From assembly GCA_024760905.1 (NCBI GenBank), contig CM045729.1, forward strand, positions 56,978,580 to 57,042,579: a stretch of DNA of 64,000 nt, written 5' to 3'. The stretch comes from Plotosus lineatus (taxonomy: Eukaryota > Chordata > Actinopteri > Siluriformes > Plotosidae). The notes beneath the pieces were generated by a model, which was not told the DNA's origin, ran no database searches, and saw only the letters and a list, made by a program, of their open reading frames with translations. Made by a program: the position numbers and the translations under genes. Below, one piece after another: positions 1-12,122 of the stretch. Each line of letters begins with the position of its first letter. The stretch's first letter is position 1.

Positions 1-880
1 TGAAAAAAAAGGATTTGACCAAGGGGGTTAGTTCTGTTTGTGTTCTGTAAAAGTGCAGCCTCTGTGAGTATGGCAAGCATGCAGAAAATTCCACAGATCA
101 TTGTGTGTCCCGATATGGCTCAAAGGTATGTAGTGAAGTTAGCAGAAACCTGGCTTACCTGACTGATCGAAACTACGCCCACACATTAATAAACTTACAG
201 CACCCAGCGTGGGAAACAATGTCATACATCTGGAAATTAATTCTACCTCACAAAAGGACACAGAGATGGATCACTTTGAATTGAATAGAAATGAATAAGG
301 GCATGGTCTGTGAATTACAGACATATCAGCATAATTTAAATTAGGGGGCTTATTTGCTTGTTTTTAAAAGGTTTTTAAACACTGTTAAACTCTCAAGATG
401 TGTGAAAATTTGAATTTTGGAGAAATTATTTCGCATTCCTTACCATTCATTGCACTGTGATAAACAGGTATTGAAGTGAAGAAATTTTCTACATTCTTTT
501 GTACACTATGACCATGACACTGTCCATAACCTGAAGAATTTTTGTTTTAGAAGCTTATACTAGTCTCCAAATAGAGCATTTACATCTGCAACAGTGCAGC
601 TTAACTCGATAAAAAGGCAGATTAAATATCTGCTAAACATTTTAGTTATGCATGGTACTATGTGTAGGACATTATACTGAATAAATTAAATGACACAGTA
701 CTTTATGGAAATATGTCAGTGGATATCTCAGGGCTTCCTTTTAGAATCTAAGTAGAAATGCATTCCTAAGGGCTTTTGTGGTTCTTGTATCCTCCCTCCC
801 TAGCCCTGCAGTGAGCCCTGCCCAGCTGTGGGAACTGGGCTGTGGGGTGGGAACTGTATTATGCCCTGATCTTTCATGCA
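1..880. other. No recognisable feature
   Basis: I see no gene, repeat family or RNA here. The sequence is AT-rich and stops are frequent in all frames. Confidence 0.5.
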
Positions 881-887
881 CACGTGA

Positions 888-935
<48 letters not shown>
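888..935. repeat. (AC)n microsatellite
   Basis: An almost pure AC dinucleotide tract of about 24 units. Apparent ORFs across it (HTHTHT or VCVCVC) are products of the repeat. Confidence 0.97.
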
Positions 936-938
<3 letters not shown>

Positions 939-1127
939 CAAACTCATCACTGACACTTGTACTTGACCTTACAGCAAACTCTCATATATTTGTACTATAA
1001 CACATTGAACATAAAATTAAACAATGATTATAATACAGTATATGGACTATTAGTAAAACTTTGTACTCAGATGTGAAAACAAAAAATAATACATGTTTGT
1101 ATTTATATTTTATTCTCCAGCTCCACT

Positions 1128-1255
<128 letters not shown>

Positions 1256-1465
1256 CTGCATTTGTATTTGTATTTTTACCCAAAATGGACACAACCTAAA
1301 CCAGCGTTTACATCCCCAGAAACATTGAAAAACACCAGAAAAAAAAAGAGGAAGAAGTGACAGAACTGATGGTCTTTACTCTGACAGTTCTTATCACTAT
1401 AGTTTAGAGCTCCAGTTTCAACTGTTCCAAACAGAGACGTGTGTTTGTAATCTCAATCTCAAAAT

Positions 1466-2236
1466 CAGTGGTTCTTAACCCTATTGGTGGTACTGAACCC
1501 CACCCATTTCATATGCTTATTCACCAAACCCTTCTTTATTGAAAAATAAAATATGATTTTTTTTTTTTCGAATTCAAGACATAGGTATATGTTTTTACTG
1601 GGGCACCAAAATTAAAATGTGCATTAACATCACTGTGTTCAAAGAACAAAACCAATACAATGCATGAACTCCCCCAATCAAAACTACTTACATTTTAATA
1701 TGAGGTGCGCATCTGTGTGCGTGCACGTGTCTGTATGTGTGTGCATTTATGTTTTATTTACATCATATGCATTATTTGTGAATGTTTAATTGTTATTATC
1801 AGCATTTATAGCATTGAATATGTATTTATTGATATTATATACACGCATACATGTACGTATGTGTCAGTCAGCAGGGGGTTGATCCTACTTTGGAGGTCAA
1901 GCAGATAGGACGCTGACTAGCATCACATTCCGTTATATACGTGAATCCATGTTGTACATATTCGTCCGACCACTTTATTTTTTTGCTCAACATAGTATCG
2001 ATTAAAACATTAAGAAATAAATCACACAATAGTCACAGTTCGATGACTGAGTGCACCAAATTTCCTGCAGTACAAATTGGCCAAGCAATGTAGCATGATC
2101 ACCTGTAGCCAGCGATGGCCAAGCGGGGCGTGTCATCATGAATATGAGTCGGGTGTTTGTCTTGACCTCCGCCGAACCCCTGAGACTGACTCACCGAACC
2201 CCTAGGGTTCGATCGAACCCAGGTTAAGAACCACTG
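1466..2236. mobile_element. Non-autonomous hAT-type DNA transposon
   Basis: The element begins CAGTGGTTCTTAACC and ends with the reverse complement GGTTAAGAACCACTG. It is flanked by 8-bp near-identical duplications, ctcaaaat at 1458-1465 and ctctaaat at 2237-2244. An 8-bp duplication of the TCTA type and CAGTGGTT ends are known for Charlie-like hAT elements. Both ends are rich in GAACCCC motifs, extending the terminal similarity inwards. No transposase is present in the 771 bp. The minus-strand ORF at 2099-2407 runs over the right end and is not a gene. Confidence 0.85.
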
Positions 2237-2529
2237 CTCTAAATGATGTTTGTCTATACAAGCAAGGTACAGTACTGTGATAAATTTAATTGGTTCTATT
2301 TTGCAAAAATTATGAATAATTGGTTCTATTTTGCATAAATGAACCTGCAGTGAATACAAATCAAAATTACAAAAAAGTTTAGAATGTACAACATGAGAAA
2401 TGTGCAATCTGACTGGATCTCTATATCACAAAAAAAAGCCATTAGTGTGGTCATACTACACAGGAAATGGTGTGAAATGGCTGTTCTACCGGTGGATTAA
2501 GAAGAGAGTGGACACTCACTATTTGTCAC

Positions 2530-2740
2530 AGTAATTTGAAGGCCATCGCAGGGCCAATATTCACACAACCATTCATATTCAAATTCACACCTAGAAGAGA
2601 TTTGGAACAGCCAATCTACTTTGCATGTTTTTGGACCGTGAGGAGAAACCAGGGTACCCGGAGGAAACCCACACAAGCACGGGGAGACTCCGCACAGAAA
2701 TGCAAAGGCTCGGAATCGAACCTAGGACCTTTTATCCATG
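2530..2740 (-). mobile_element. S2-type SINE, partial
   Basis: Read on the minus strand this matches the other S2 copies here (31188, 26065, 42349). It has a tRNA-like region with a B-box-like GGTTCGATTCC, then 'gtttgcatgt' type body sequence and 'gtgtgaatggttg'. The tail is cut at the left end. No target duplication was identified. Confidence 0.75.
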
Positions 2741-2744
2741 CGGT

Positions 2745-3825
2745 GGACATGCTTCTGGTTAAAATATATAAAATAAATTTTAAAACTTTAAACATTTAGA
2801 TTAAGTTTGCTTTTCATGTTTCAGTGTAGTATATACTAAAACATTTATTCACCTTCAACTTGGTAGACACTGAATTGAATAAGAACTATTTAGTAACATC
2901 CACCTCAATTTCAGCAAGTAATTGTGAACCATCCATGCTGCAAACTCAGGAAAATACTGGAATCAATTAAAAATGCCGTGCTTTAGTTCTCTTTTCTTAT
3001 GTTCATATAAAGTATATTCTAAAACAGTTTGTCATCTGACATTTGTAATATAAGCACACATAAATCATCAATTATTGCTGATATGTTGTGAAATCTGAGT
3101 TCTTTGATGTATGGGTTCATTCTCAGATCTGTTTAATAATCTAGCTGACATCAATCTTGTGGCTTTTTGGCCACTTTTGTCACACTATGTGTACTTTCCC
3201 TAGTACAAAGGAAAGCACCATGTAGTACAATTATAGCAGTGCAAACTATGGTGAAGTGTAGAAAGCAGAGTGTATCTTTCAGCCAGCTCTCATTAACGTA
3301 GGTCATCTTTAGCGCCAGCCTGTTTGGGTGTCCTCCAGCAGTATCAGCTTAAGGACCCAAACTTGTGTGCTCAGTAGATGACCCCATACCTATTCTCCTC
3401 TCTGGGTGAAGTGCAGCTAGCATCCAGTTTCCCCATCTAACTGATGTTCTCACCACTAAGGTATTGCCACAACTACAGTGTGTAAAAGTCTTCATTTGAC
3501 AAGTGATAAGCAGGCAGGCTGTAAAGCTTTCCCTTTAGAACAAGTTGATGAGAGTAATGGCACTTGAATGCCTGTGGTTTAGCATTTTGAGGCAAAAACC
3601 AGCCTCAGTAGGTCACAGGTACTGGCTTTCAGTATTTTGGATTTTGTCATATACAGTGAGAGTATAATTAGGATGGTTTGCTTCTCAGCCCACATACAGC
3701 TTGAGTCATGTTCAGACATCATATTATCATTACACCAGACCAGATATAGTTAGTTTTAACAGCTGTTTCCAGGTTTTGGGTTTCAAACAAAAATAGTATC
3801 CAAAATAAGGGGCTTTTGATTTGAA
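2745..3825. other. No recognisable feature
   Basis: About 1.1 kb without a supportable gene or repeat. A slightly GC-richer stretch near 3290-3480 has no coding frame. Confidence 0.45.
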
Positions 3826-3905
3826 ATCAATTTAATTCAATTCAGTTCTGCTTGTATAGCATTATATACAAGTGACATTCTTGCAAAGCAGCTTTAGATA
3901 GTAAA
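3826..3905. repeat. Short interspersed sequence 'ttgtatagc...aagcagcttta'
   Basis: The segment contains 'caattcagttctgcttg' and ends 'aaagcagctttaga', followed by two poly-A runs. Similar pieces recur at 6189-6225 (caattcaattcaattta) and 63391-63405 (aagcagctttacaga). This combination resembles a dispersed repeat common in fish genomes, recalled from general knowledge and not checked. Confidence 0.4.
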
Positions 3906-3941
3906 AAAAAAAAACTGATAAAGAATAAAAAAAAAAAAAAC

Positions 3942-4250
3942 AGGGTAGTGGTGACCCAGTGGTAGGATGCTGGATCACTGATTCCAAGGTCGGGAGTTCA
4001 AGCCCCACTATCAGCGGGTTGTCACTGCTGTCCCCCGGTGCAGCTTACCTGGTTGTCAAAGGTTGGCCATGTGTCTCAATGTCTTTGGTGAGAACATGTA
4101 AAAGAACCATTGCTGACTTTTGTCAAGAGTAGGCTGCATAGCCGTCAGTGTATTTCTGGCCTGGTGAGATGTCCAGGGTGGAACTGTCCACCCTCACCCA
4201 GAGTCACCAGCTTCCCTGTGACCATAATTAGGATTAAGCGTGCCCAGCAA
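3942..4250 (+). mobile_element. S1-L SINE (L2-like tail), diverged
   Basis: It starts with the S1 tRNA-like head (ggatcactgattccaaggt, B-box-like AGTTCAAGCCC). The S1 body follows (catgtaaaagaaccattgct and aagagtaggctgcatagcc), then the L2-like tail ending 'aattaggattaagcg'. It is older than the 62627 copy, judging by many substitutions. Bases after about 4250 do not match. Confidence 0.8.
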
Positions 4251-4627
4251 CAGATTTGCCTGACTAATGTTCTGTTCAGTTCAGGTTTTATTATTGATTT
4301 CGGGTCATTAGAAATACACTTGAAATTTTCATGTTTCAAACATTTTTCCCTTGCGTATCTCAGGCAGAGTTTGAATATTAGCAAATAGTAATTCAATACA
4401 TACAGAGCTTATCACATACAAAGATTTCATTTAGATGCTTTATGTATGTGTTTGACAGATTTAATTTAACAATTACTATCCAAACATACAGTACAGTTTC
4501 ATTTTAGTGCTGCCTTGATTTCTCAAAATAAGTTGTAATGATCTTTTCATCCATTTATTATTTATACTGCTAGGGTTTGGGGAAGCTGGAACTAGTATTG
4601 AACTAGAATGGAAATACTGTAGTATTT

Positions 4628-4757
4628 CTGCACTGCGAAGGCCTGGCGTGCTGTTCAGGGTGTATTCTGCCCTTGTCCAGACAACTGAGATGGGCACCAA
4701 CCTCCCCAAGAGCCTAATTAGGATTAAGCGGTTCAGAAAATGAATGATTGAATGAAA
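4628..4757 (+). mobile_element. SINE 3' tail fragment (L2-like)
   Basis: Only the 3' end of an S1-L or S2 SINE remains, from the 'ctgttcagggtgtattctgc' region to 'gattaagcggttcagaaaa' and a TGAATGA-type terminal repeat. A head is absent, as expected for 5' truncation during target-primed reverse transcription. Confidence 0.8.
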
Positions 4758-5158
4758 TAAGAAGTTAAAAATAAGAAATGTAAATATTTAATTTCACTGG
4801 CACTAAAAGACCCCACCTAGGTTTGTAAGCAAAAATCATTACTGTCAAATTTTAAAGAATTTTTAAGTTGATGGGATATGTATTCACATTTAAAAAAATA
4901 TTCAGATTCATCTCTCTAGCTTCACCTAAGGTAGAAACTCTTGAGTTCACTGTTGTCTCTCCATTAATTGCATTGACATTATTAATCAGAACAAAATGAA
5001 ACCCGGTTCTATGTCATCAAAATTCATTCAAATTGGAAAATAGACCTTGTTAATTCTCAGTTGAATATTTCTAAAACAGCTGCATTTGTTGCAATATTGC
5101 TTTTTCATATGATTCATATAAAGATAATGATGGAGCGTGATACCCACTAAAATATATA

Positions 5159-5381
5159 CAGATCAGCCATAATATTAATACCCCTGTCTGTGGTTCGGCA
5201 GCCCCATACACAGCAAGCTGGAATACACTGGCCTGATCCCATTGAAAGGTTATTATAGTACAAACTACTGAAACTCCTAATGCAGGCTATAACAGCAAGG
5301 TGTGAGAAGACCTAGTGCATTGCAGATAGCTGTGTATTTGCGTGCCAGAACCACAAGTTTTAATGTTATGGCTGATCAGTG
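5159..5381. mobile_element. Tc1/mariner-type MITE
   Basis: The ends are inverted repeats: 'gatcagccataatattaata' on the left, and on the right 'taatgttatggctgatcag'. Both outer ends lie next to TA (5157-5158 and 5382-5383), the Tc1/mariner target. The 223-bp interior has no transposase frame, so this is a non-autonomous copy. The left end has lost two bases relative to the right. Confidence 0.8.
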
Positions 5382-5384
5382 TAT

Positions 5385-6710
5385 GGATAGCCACAAAGTT
5401 GTACTTGGCTTAAGATACAGGAATGAAAAAGTTCAATATCCTTCAACATATCTTCCATAAACTGTTTCTCTTTTCAATGTAATTTGTCCTTACTATACCC
5501 ACTTTGCTTAATTTTAATTTGATTTTACACTTTATATGTCTTCATTGGGGGGAAATATTAAAATGAATTTATAAAAACTGAGTAGCACAATATGCAGTAT
5601 AATCAACACAATAGTGGTATTAAATGTAATAAGCTTGAATGTTGATGACATTAACTCATCAGAAAAAAAAAAAACATTCTAAATTATAATCAAATACTCG
5701 CTAATATTTGTCTTACAACAAACCACACTCTTTCAGCACACGACTAGGTTCTGTGTACCTCACTTGAGCCCACGCTATGTCATTTGCTACTGGACGATGT
5801 AAATATGGAAGAGGGCAGCCCACCTACCTTGTGGTCTAGGTTAGCACCCCCCTTGTTGCTGTTTTCTACATCCACGACAAAGTTCATTATATTCACAACA
5901 AATCAAATAATCAAAAAAGAGGCCAGTAATCCCTTTCATACAATAAATTATTTTTTATTTTGGCAAACCAGAATTTTCTTCAGCATCAAATATTTTTAGT
6001 GACTCAGTACATTAATGTACAATAAGGCAGATTATAAACAACAAACTCAAAAAAAGTGTCCCAAATTAGCTGGGATTGGCTTCACCTTCCCCTGGGATGA
6101 GCATAGAGAGATTTGAACCTGCATTTTGCAGGCCCAATGATATTGCTCACATATATATTCTAGCTCATGTCACATTCTGGGATGAATTTAGGTTCAGTTC
6201 AATTCAATTCAATTTATTGTAAATCAAATGGCTACAGGTAAACAAGTAAACCCATCCCACAAATAGGAAAACTAATCGAGGGGTTTCACAAGATTTATTA
6301 TCCTTTAAAGTATATTTTTCATATTTGTTTTGTTGTTTTTAATTTAAATAGTTATTTGTATTTATTTTCAAGCAGTTTCCTTAAAAGATAAAGGGGAAAG
6401 GTTGAACAAAAAAGATAGTGAATTGAAAAGAAAACAAATGTTATTTTACTGTACAACATACTATTGAACAAAGAGAAAAAAAAGAAAAAAGGAAATAGAA
6501 TATGAATATGAATTGTACAATTCACAAAAATCATAAAATAAATTTATCAGATTAGAAACAACAACGTATTTCTCCTCAGTCTCCATCACCCTAAAAAGTA
6601 TGTGATTAATGTTGTTTTTGAATATGTTTCATGTTTCTCTCGAAATGATTTTGGGATTTTGTTCCATAACTTAACATAAAGACATGAAAAGGCATTGGCT
6701 TGTTGTGATA
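5385..6710. other. No recognisable feature
   Basis: AT-rich sequence. Apart from a run of 'caattcaattcaattta' near 6195-6220, I see nothing I can name. ORFs at 5784-5999 and 6352-6534 are short and compositionally biased. Confidence 0.45.
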
Positions 6711-6718
6711 GTCTAGAG

Positions 6719-6907
6719 CAGGGGTGCTCAATCCTGCTCCTGGAGATCTACCTTCCAGAAGACATTCGCTCCAACCCTCACGTGGCCCATGTGACATGTA
6801 AGATCCAGTCAGGTCTTGATTAGATGATTGGATGGTTAGGTTGGCATGATTAGGGTTGGAGCAAATGTCTCCTGGTAGAGCTCCAGGAGCAGGATTGAGC
6901 ACCCCTG
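6719..6907. mobile_element. hAT foldback MITE with perfect 8-bp duplication
   Basis: The terminal repeats start CAGGGGTGCTCAATCCTGCT and are nearly perfect inverted copies (right end AGCAGGATTGAGCACCCCTG). The 8-bp duplication gtctagag is identical on both sides (6711-6718 and 6908-6915) and fits the TCTAGA-centred target of Charlie-like hAT elements. There is no coding capacity. Short length, high arm identity and an intact duplication suggest a fairly young insertion. Confidence 0.93.
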
Positions 6908-6919
6908 GTCTAGAGGGTT

Positions 6920-7313
6920 TTAAATAAAAGTTTCCAGAAGATGTGGATCTGGTGTTGTGATGATGAACAGAATTTGATAAAGTAAATAAATGTAACAGGT
7001 TAGGTGGAGCAATGCGAGTATTAATGTCATGCAATAGTAAAGCTATAGTTTTTAGTATAAAGCATTTGTATGGGGAGAATGTAAGCGTCTAAAAAGAATG
7101 GAATAGCGTGTTCTCTTAGTGGAAAAGTATATTAAGCGAAGGGCACGCTTTTATAATACAGACGCTCCTCGACTTATGTTCATCCGTTTTACATTTTTTT
7201 CGATTTAAAAAAAAAAAGAGTCAAGTTTTGAGTTTAGACGTACCTACGTAGTATGCTGATGTAATGACGCAATGACGTAATGACACTGCGTCCATTGTTT
7301 ACAAACAACAGAC

Positions 7314-7314
<1 letters not shown>
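6920..7314. other. No recognisable gene
   Basis: A phrase 'gacgctcctcgacttatg' at 7163-7180 resembles the ends of some DNA transposons, but I could not find a matching end. Confidence 0.35.

Positions 7315-7382
<68 letters not shown>
7315..7382. repeat. (TA)n microsatellite
   Basis: A pure AT dinucleotide tract of more than 30 units, capable of cruciform extrusion. Confidence 0.97.
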
Positions 7383-7385
<3 letters not shown>

Positions 7386-7389
7386 TTAT

Positions 7390-8100
7390 ATAGCGTGTTA
7401 CCCTTGTGTTAAGACGTTGTCTCTGTGATCTTTGTGTTTACACTGTTTTGCGGACTTTTGTAACCCTAAGCAAATATGGTTGGTCAGAAGTGTAAGTCTG
7501 CTAGCATGGGTGCAAGTCTCATACACAGAGATGAATTAACTATCTGCTTGGATCGGCGCAATTTACCATGCATACTCAGTTAAGCAAAGAGAGTTGTAAA
7601 ATGAATGAAAACCCGAATCCAGAAAAGAAAGAGAACTCTCCACTCTGCTGGTGATTCACATCAGTGCAGGCTGAGTACTAAACGAATTCAATGGCGGCCT
7701 TGCTCACTTGAAAGACCGGAAGTCCGTATAACCCGCACTTTGTGTCAAGCACAGCAAGTACGCTACTTTCGGTGTTGCCTCACATATTGTAAGCGTTGTT
7801 GGCTGGTTTAAGCTTCAAGTAAAGTGACTCGGTTCAGCGTCATGTAATGTGACTCGGCTCAGCTTCATGTAAAGTGACCATCTGTCGACCATCGGAACCA
7901 TTTACAAGCAGAAAGATCGCATCATAGAGAATGTTAAAGGTTATATTTGATACTGTATTTGATATTTAATGAGTGAATTTTAAAATTTATCTATTTGAAA
8001 TTATTTTGCTTGAATTTAATTTATTTGAAATTAATGTTGATATTGATATATGTCTATTAGAATTTACTGGGGAACAAAGTGTCTTAGGCATGAGATAATT
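7390..8100. other. No recognisable feature
   Basis: Contains a short internal repetition ('aagtgactcggttcagc' near 7818 and 'atgtgactcggctcagc' near 7847, spacing about 28 bp) but no gene. Confidence 0.4.
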
Positions 8101-8104
8101 CCGA

Positions 8105-8640
8105 TTTTTCAACTTATTTTGAGTGTTACATAATCAATGTGAAACTTCCAGGAGAGATTTGAGTCGATAAATACACCAAGATACTGAACATATTCTTTTT
8201 GTTCAAACTGTTCCAGTTTTTGTGAAGCATTATTAAATATCTTAAGGTTTAAGTAATATTTCTGATGCTTTTGATGGGGTCTGACTATCACATAATTTGA
8301 TTTTTTTATATTCAGTGTTAATTTGTTGGCAATAAGCCGTTGACATACATTTTCCATCTCTTTATTTAAAGTAGATTCCAGTGATTTAATATCTTTGTCT
8401 GCAGAAAGAAGGTTAGTGGCATAAGCAAATAGGAAAAATTCAAGCTTTCTCGAGGAAGCGACAATATCATTGACATAAATAAGGAATAATAATGGGCCAA
8501 GGACGGACCCTTGAGGTACCCCACATACAACTAGCTCTTTCTTAGAAATGTAACTTCCAATTTTAATTGTTTGAGATCTCTCTGTAAGATATGAACATCT
8601 ACATTCTGTACATAGCCAACACTGACTTTCAACACCACTC
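8105..8640 (-). pseudogene. LINE reverse-transcriptase fragment (non-LTR, L2/CR1-like)
   Basis: The minus-strand frame is open from about 8620 to 8109 and reads through reverse-transcriptase motifs in order. These are SYLTERSQ, then the motif-B phrase VCGVPQGSVLGPLLFLIYVN, then a motif-C position, then NKLTLNIKKSNYVI and YLGVFIDSNLSWKFHI. The family's catalytic FADD/YADD box is here FAYAT, so both aspartates are lost and the enzyme would be inactive. Endonuclease and both element ends are missing. GVPQGSVLGPLLF phrasing is typical of CR1/L2/jockey-type LINEs; the exact clade is not certain. Confidence 0.85.
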
Positions 8641-8644
8641 TAAA

Positions 8645-9115
8645 TTTGTGCTTCTGCCATTTTGATTTCATAAGTTTTATCTTTTAAATCTGGGACTGAT
8701 ATGAAGTTAATATACTGTTCCAGTTCACAATGAAACACAACTCTGACTTTAGAGACTAGGAAGAGTTCTATTTGAACAATATTTTGGGTGAGTACATAGA
8801 TGTTGCTTGCATAGTGGTCGTAGTAGTGTGGTAGTGATACAGACACTGGACTGGGTGAGGATTGTAGAACATCCCAAGTTTTGTACCTCAGGGTAAAAAT
8901 TGACAGCTCTCACATCGCGACCATCAAATAACAGTACCAATGGGTTCAATGCCATGTTGCCAATATTTATATACAGAACTTTGGATATGTTCTTTACTTC
9001 ATAATGGTGCACAGCTACCAGTGCTAGACTACTGCCATAGTCATAGAGTTTACTAGAATAAGTGACTAATTAATTAATAAGTGATTATTGAGGTCACCCC
9101 TCCAACCTATGTTTT
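8645..9115. other. No recognisable feature
   Basis: Short minus-strand ORFs overlap here but do not resemble any family I know. Confidence 0.4.
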
Positions 9116-9119
9116 TTAT

Positions 9120-9408
9120 TTCATTCATTCATTTTCTGTAACAGCTTAATCCTAATTAGGGTTGCAATGGGTTATAAGATTAAAAGGGTTATAATGAGGC
9201 TGGTGTCAATCCCAACCAGCTTTGGGTGAGGGCAGAGTGCACCCTGGACAGTTCACCACGCCATTACAGGGCAGAAACATGCTGATGGCTATGCAGCTAC
9301 TCTTATCAAAAGTCAGCAATGGTTCTTTTACATGCCTCTCACTATAGACAGTGAGAGACATTGCCGGTCTTTGATAACCCGGTTAGCTGCATTGAGGGGA
9401 TTGCAGTG
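9120..9408 (-). mobile_element. S1-L SINE, head truncated
   Basis: On the minus strand the element ends at the left with the L2-like tail (left edge 'cttaatcctaattaggg'). The S1 body follows (cagcaatggttcttttacat, cactatagacagtgagagac), and it stops within the 'ttagctgcattga' box before the tRNA-like head. A 20-odd base insertion ('ttataagattaaaagggtt') interrupts the tail. Confidence 0.82.
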
Positions 9409-9689
9409 ATAAGTACAGCCTTATATTTTTCACAAGTTTAAACACATCAGTCATATTTCAACCTAACATCTAAGGTATGATGTATTCTTTACTATTGGAA
9501 TGTGTGGTGTCGCCATGGCAACATTTAAAGAGCTCTGTAAGACTTTGAGGTAAAAAAAAATGCATGTGGATAGCTATGAGTCAGGCAAGGGATTTATAAA
9601 GATTTATAATTTCTAAATTATTTGAAATAAATTCAGTAATATGTTTGTCCAGGAATAGCTGTCTTCACAAATTCAAAGTATTCAGGAAT

Positions 9690-11644
9690 AATCATTCTCA
9701 TCATCCTCATCATCTTCTTCCGCCTAATCCGGGGTTGGGTCGCAGGGGCAGCAGTCTAAGCAAGGAGATCCAGACGTACCTCTCCCCAGCCACTTCATCC
9801 AGCTCATCCAGTGGACACTGAGGCGTTCCCAGACCAGCCGAAAGACATAATCCCACCAGCGTGTTCTAGGCCGATCCTTTGGTGTCTTCCCAGTTGGACA
9901 TGCCCAAAACACCACATCAGGAAGGCGGTCAGGGGCATTCTAACCAGATGCCAGAGCCAACTCAACTGGCTCCTCTCAATGTGGAGGAGCAGCCGTTCTA
10001 CTCTGAGCTCTCCCCTGCTGACTGAGCTTCTCACCTTATCTCGAAGGCAGAATCTCTCCACTTGGTGAAGGCATCTCATTTTGGCCGCTTGTATTCGCAA
10101 TCTTGTTCTTTTGGTCACTACCCAAAGCTCGTAGCCATACATGAGGGTTGGAATGTAGCTGAACTGGTAAATTGAGAGCTTTGCCTTTCCACTCAGCTCC
10201 CTCTTCACCATGACGGACCGGCACAGGCTCCACTTTACAGCAGAGGCTCCAGCAATCCACCTTTTGATCTCCCGCTCCTTCCTTCTCTCACGCATGAACA
10301 AGATCCCAAGATACTTGAACTCCTCCACTTGGGACCTCATTCCCAAACTGGAGGGTGCAATACGCCCATTTCTGACTAAGAACCATGGCCTTGGACTTGG
10401 AGGTGCTGATTCTCATCCTGGCTGCTTAACACTTGACTGCAAATCACTCCAACGAGAGCTGGAGGTCCCAGATTGATGAAGTAAAAAGGACGACATCACC
10501 CACAAAAAGCAGAGACGAGACCCAATGGCCACCAAACCAGAACCCCTCAACGCCGTGGCTGTGCCTAGAAATTCTGTCCATAAAAATCATGAACAGAATT
10601 GGTGACAAAGGACAGCCTTGGTGAACTACAACTCTCACTGGAAACAAATTCTCCCCCACAAATTTGGAGTCAGCTGACCACCAGGTGGTGTTTGGTTGAC
10701 CGCTCAGCGCCGCTCTTCACCCAAGTGTCCAGAACATGTGGCCACAATGCCAGTGGCATGACTATCAATCATCGAAGTGAGGCCTATGGTGTCTTGGTGC
10801 CAAGTGCACTTATGGACACCCTTATGCTTGAACATGGTGTTCATGGTGGACGGACTGTAATGAGCACAAAAGTCTAACAATGAAACATCATGAGGATCGT
10901 GAGGATCCGTCCCCCTACCCAAAGACGGAGAGAAGCTACTCTTTCATCGACTGGGGAGAACCCCAACATGTGGATACTGAGACGGGGGGCCAACAAGAAT
11001 GCCCACACCAGCTCACCGCCTCTCCCCATGAGCGACTCCAGAATGGAATAAGGTCCAGCCCATCTTGAGATGTGTGGTTACAGAGCCCAAGCCGTGTGTT
11101 GAAGTGAGTCAGACTATCTATATCTAGTTGGTATCTGTCCACCTCAAGCACCAGCTCAGGCTCCTTCCCTGCCAGAGAGGTGACATTCCATGTCATAAAA
11201 AAGTCAGAGTCAGTAGCTGAGGATCGGTCCGACAGAACCCATGCCTTCGGCTGCTACCCAACTCACACTGCACCCAAGCCCTATAGCCCCTCCTACAGGT
11301 GGCGTGTCCACAGGAGGGTGGACCCATGTCTTCTTTTTGGGCTGGGCCCGGCTGAGCTCCATGGGCGGAAGCCTGATCACCAGGAGTTCGCTGCAAGCCC
11401 TGCCCCCAAGCCAGCTACAGGGGTTTGTTCCCTAGTGACCTGTGTCTGGGTAAGGGAAACCGTATCCTTGTTTTTTCCTTCTTCATAGAGGTCTTTTGAA
11501 TCACGCTTTGTCTGGACCTTCACCTAGAGCCTCTTTGCCTTGGGTGAGCCTAACAGGGGCATAATGCCCCCGAAAACAGCTTCTAGGATACTTAGGACAT
11601 GCAAACCCTTCCACTATGATAAGGTGGTGATTCAAGGAGGGGTC
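9690..11644 (-). mobile_element. LINE family X, copy A (internally deleted)
   Basis: A non-LTR retrotransposon on the minus strand, bounded by a 9-bp duplication ttcaggaat (9681-9689 and 11645-11653). Its 3' end is a GAAGAAGATGATGAGGATG-like simple tail at the left edge. The 5' leader at the right contains 'gggggcattatgcccctgt', also seen in copy C. At 1955 bp it is shorter than copy C because the segment between endonuclease and reverse transcriptase is missing around 10660-10710. The clade is unresolved; it is an EN/RT element with an RLRIQAAKM type C-terminal region. Confidence 0.88.
9724..11196 (-). pseudogene. Broken EN/RT polyprotein of LINE X copy A
   Basis: In order from 11196 down, the frames give MTWNVTSLAGKEPELV (start of the AP-type endonuclease) and NTMFKHKGVHKCTWHQDT with TSMIDS (endonuclease C-terminal part). 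Then come HQGCPLSPILFMIFMDRIS (RT motif B), LLFVGDVVLF at the motif-C position, VEEFKYLGILF, and LSIYQFSYIPTLMYGYELWV. These lie in several different frames. FVGD replaces the catalytic FADD, and the RT palm and fingers upstream are deleted, so no active enzyme can be made. Homologous frames in copy C (42953-45300) support the assignment. Confidence 0.85.
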
Positions 11645-11649
11645 TTCAG

Positions 11650-11930
11650 GAATCCCAAAATATTATTACATAGTGTGGGGGTAACTACTGAAATGCCTGA
11701 TGTGAAAGTGCATACATCTCCAATCAGAAACAAATTGGGGAAAAAAAAGATAATGTATATTGGTTGGGCTCAGCCTGAAGCAGAGGTATGAGGTCATGGG
11801 TGGGAAAATACAGAGCAGGAAATCAGACCATCATCTTTTGAGAATTTCTCGATATCATTCATGGTCCTAGACACTTCCACTAAACTAAATCCATAGGTTT
11901 TTATGAGATTTAAGTGAGATTCATTCATTA
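11650..11930. other. No recognisable feature
   Basis: Flanking sequence between LINE X copy A and the S2 SINE; nothing identified. Confidence 0.4.
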
Positions 11931-11932
11931 AT

Positions 11933-12122
11933 TCATTTTCTAAGCCACTTAATCCTAATTAGGGTCACAGAGAGGCTGAGGCCAATCTCACCGACTCTGG
12001 GCAAAAGCAGAATATACCCTGTACAGCTCACCAGGTCTTTGCAGACCCAACATGCATATAACCATTTAAATTCACACTCACACCTAGGGGCAGTTTTAAA
12101 CAGCCAATTAGCCTACTGTGCA
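11933..12122 (-). mobile_element. S2 SINE, 3' half (split by an RTE LINE)
   Basis: The L2-like tail and central body of an S2 SINE on the minus strand ('cttaatcctaattagggtca', 'cattcaaattcacactcac' type sequence). It continues at 15256-15400 after the RTE insertion. The break lies in 'aattagcctactgtgca', which is duplicated at the LINE's two ends. Confidence 0.88.

Noticed and set aside
2099..2407. 102-codon minus-strand ORF
   Set aside because: It crosses the right end of a hAT-type element into flanking DNA, so it cannot be a conserved gene.
7163..8100. Possible remnant of a further DNA transposon starting 'gacgctcctcgacttatg'
   Set aside because: No matching opposite end, no target duplication and no transposase frame could be found.
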